From: Prevotella sp. UBA3757
GTDB taxonomy: Bacteria; Bacteroidota; Bacteroidia; Bacteroidales; Bacteroidaceae
Length of the DNA: 12,510 nucleotides
Direction of reading: 5' to 3'
Assembly (NCBI GenBank): GCA_002371715.1
Contig: DFGF01000051.1
Span: forward strand, 20,557 to 33,066
Below are positions 11,905 to 12,510 of the stretch, piece by piece. Position 1 is the stretch's first letter; each line of letters starts with the position of its first letter. Below the pieces are notes generated by a model. The model worked only from the letters and a program-made list of their open reading frames with translations. It was not told where the DNA came from and made no database searches. A program made the translations under genes and the position numbers.

Positions 11905-11912
11905 TAACTTTG
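11905..11912 (+). promoter_or_regulatory. -7 box (TAACTTTG) for the AICAR formyltransferase gene
   Basis: TAACTTTG followed by CAGCC matches TAnnTTTG and lies 31 nt before the ATG at 11944. The 9 nt before it, TTTATTTCG, are the same as at the divergent promoter of the small ORF. No good -33 TTTG is seen. Confidence 0.7.
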
Positions 11913-11943
11913 CAGCCAAATATAAAATAACACCTTATTTATA

Positions 11944-12510
11944 ATGAAAGAATTAGCACTCAAGTACGGATGTAATCCCAATCAGAAGCCCTCGCGTATC
12001 TTTATGACGGAGGGCGAGCTACCCATCGAAGTCATTAACGGCCGCCCTGGCTATATCAACTTCCTCGACGCCCTGAATGCCTGGCAGTTGGTGAAGGAGC
12101 TGAAGGAGGCTACCGGCCTGCCTGCCGCCGCCTCGTTCAAGCATGTCAGTCCGGCTGGAGCAGCTGTCGGCCTGCCTTTGAGCGACACGCTGAAGAAGAT
12201 ATATTTTGTGGATGACGTGCAGGGACTGGACGATAGCGCGATAGCCTGTGCCTACGCTCGCGCCCGTGGTGCCGACCGTATGTCGAGCTATGGTGACTTT
12301 GTGGCCCTGAGCGATACCTGTGACGCCACGACAGCCCTGCTGTTGAAGCGCGAGGTCAGTGACGGCGTGATAGCACCTGACTATACGGCTGAGGCCATCG
12401 AGATTCTGAAGGACAAGCGCAAGGGCACCTATAACGTCATCAAGATAGACCCTGCCTACAAACCCGAACCGATAGAGCGCAAGCAGTGCTTTGGCGTGAC
12501 CTTCGAGCAG
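11944..12510 (+). CDS. Phosphoribosylaminoimidazolecarboxamide formyltransferase, free-standing (3' end outside window)
   Basis: The frame is open from ATG 11944 to the window end (189 residues). It encodes the N-terminal part of a single-domain AICAR formyltransferase, which uses 10-formyl-tetrahydrofolate to formylate AICAR to FAICAR in purine synthesis. The start MKELALKYGCNPNQKPSRIF and the blocks LPIEVINGRPGYINFLDALN and ASFKHVSPAGAA are characteristic. K66-H67 correspond to the catalytic Lys-His of PurH. The SSYGDFVALSD block follows at about 115-125. It begins directly at the transformylase domain with no IMP cyclohydrolase domain before it, unlike bifunctional PurH. The family is usually about 390 residues, so half is missing here. 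It has its own -7 box and is divergent from the small ORF. Confidence 0.92.
   Translation, partial: MKELALKYGCNPNQKPSRIFMTEGELPIEVINGRPGYINFLDALNAWQLVKELKEATGLPAAASFKHVSPAGAAVGLPLSDTLKKIYFVDDVQGLDDSAIACAYARARGADRMSSYGDFVALSDTCDATTALLLKREVSDGVIAPDYTAEAIEILKDKRKGTYNVIKIDPAYKPEPIERKQCFGVTFEQ

Noticed and set aside
11802..11981. Longer version (129 residues) of the small minus-strand protein
   Set aside because: The extra region covers the -7 box, the 7-bp array and the divergent promoter. ATG 11801 gives a start 22 nt after the -7 box.

Overview
The window looks like a chromosomal stretch from a Bacteroidetes bacterium, most likely Prevotella or a close relative (Bacteroidales). Three things support this. 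Eight promoter-like sites read TAnnTTTG, and several have TTTG about 20 nt upstream, which is the Bacteroidetes sigma-factor pattern. Start codons generally lack a strong Shine-Dalgarno sequence. The protein families are typical of the group: a DUF4369/thioredoxin lipoprotein, a PorT-like barrel, a DUF4298 protein and a free-standing AICAR formyltransferase. I saw no transposase, integrase, phage gene or CRISPR array, so this reads as housekeeping and accessory core genome. No stretch over 300 bases lacks a gene.

Left part, + strand: the 3' end of argH overlaps (ATGA) a small lipoprotein with a four-cysteine, Rieske-like C-terminus, and a terminator follows. A tRNA-Leu(UAA) comes next. About 20 nt behind it starts a DUF4369/thioredoxin-like lipoprotein that has lost its CxxC, followed 2 nt later by a secreted type I pullulanase. 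A canonical promoter then drives a secreted histidine-type acid phosphatase, which ends at a strong terminator.

Middle: a 55-residue 2[4Fe-4S] ferredoxin on the minus strand is divergent from a PorT-like outer-membrane barrel protein on the + strand. Convergent to the barrel gene is a minus-strand pair encoding the two halves of a UshA-type 5'-nucleotidase as separate proteins. The C-terminal half (a lipoprotein) comes first and the N-terminal metallophosphatase second.

Right part: a minus-strand run reads AlkD-type DNA alkylation repair protein, Nudix hydrolase, DUF4298 protein and uracil-DNA-glycosylase-family protein. It looks like a nucleic-acid repair and clean-up operon behind one canonical promoter. 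Divergent from it is rplS (ribosomal protein L19), with a structured leader of about 90 nt. A shared terminator separates rplS from a small minus-strand ORF. Divergent from that ORF is a free-standing AICAR formyltransferase gene, cut by the window end.

The most unusual signal is not a gene. At five places there are short, degenerate tandem arrays with a period of exactly 7 bp and a loose shared unit, NTYYNWC. Two arrays encode the hydrophobic core of signal peptides. Two sit at an identical 9-nt distance upstream of a -7 promoter box. One spans a stop codon and the following intergenic gap.
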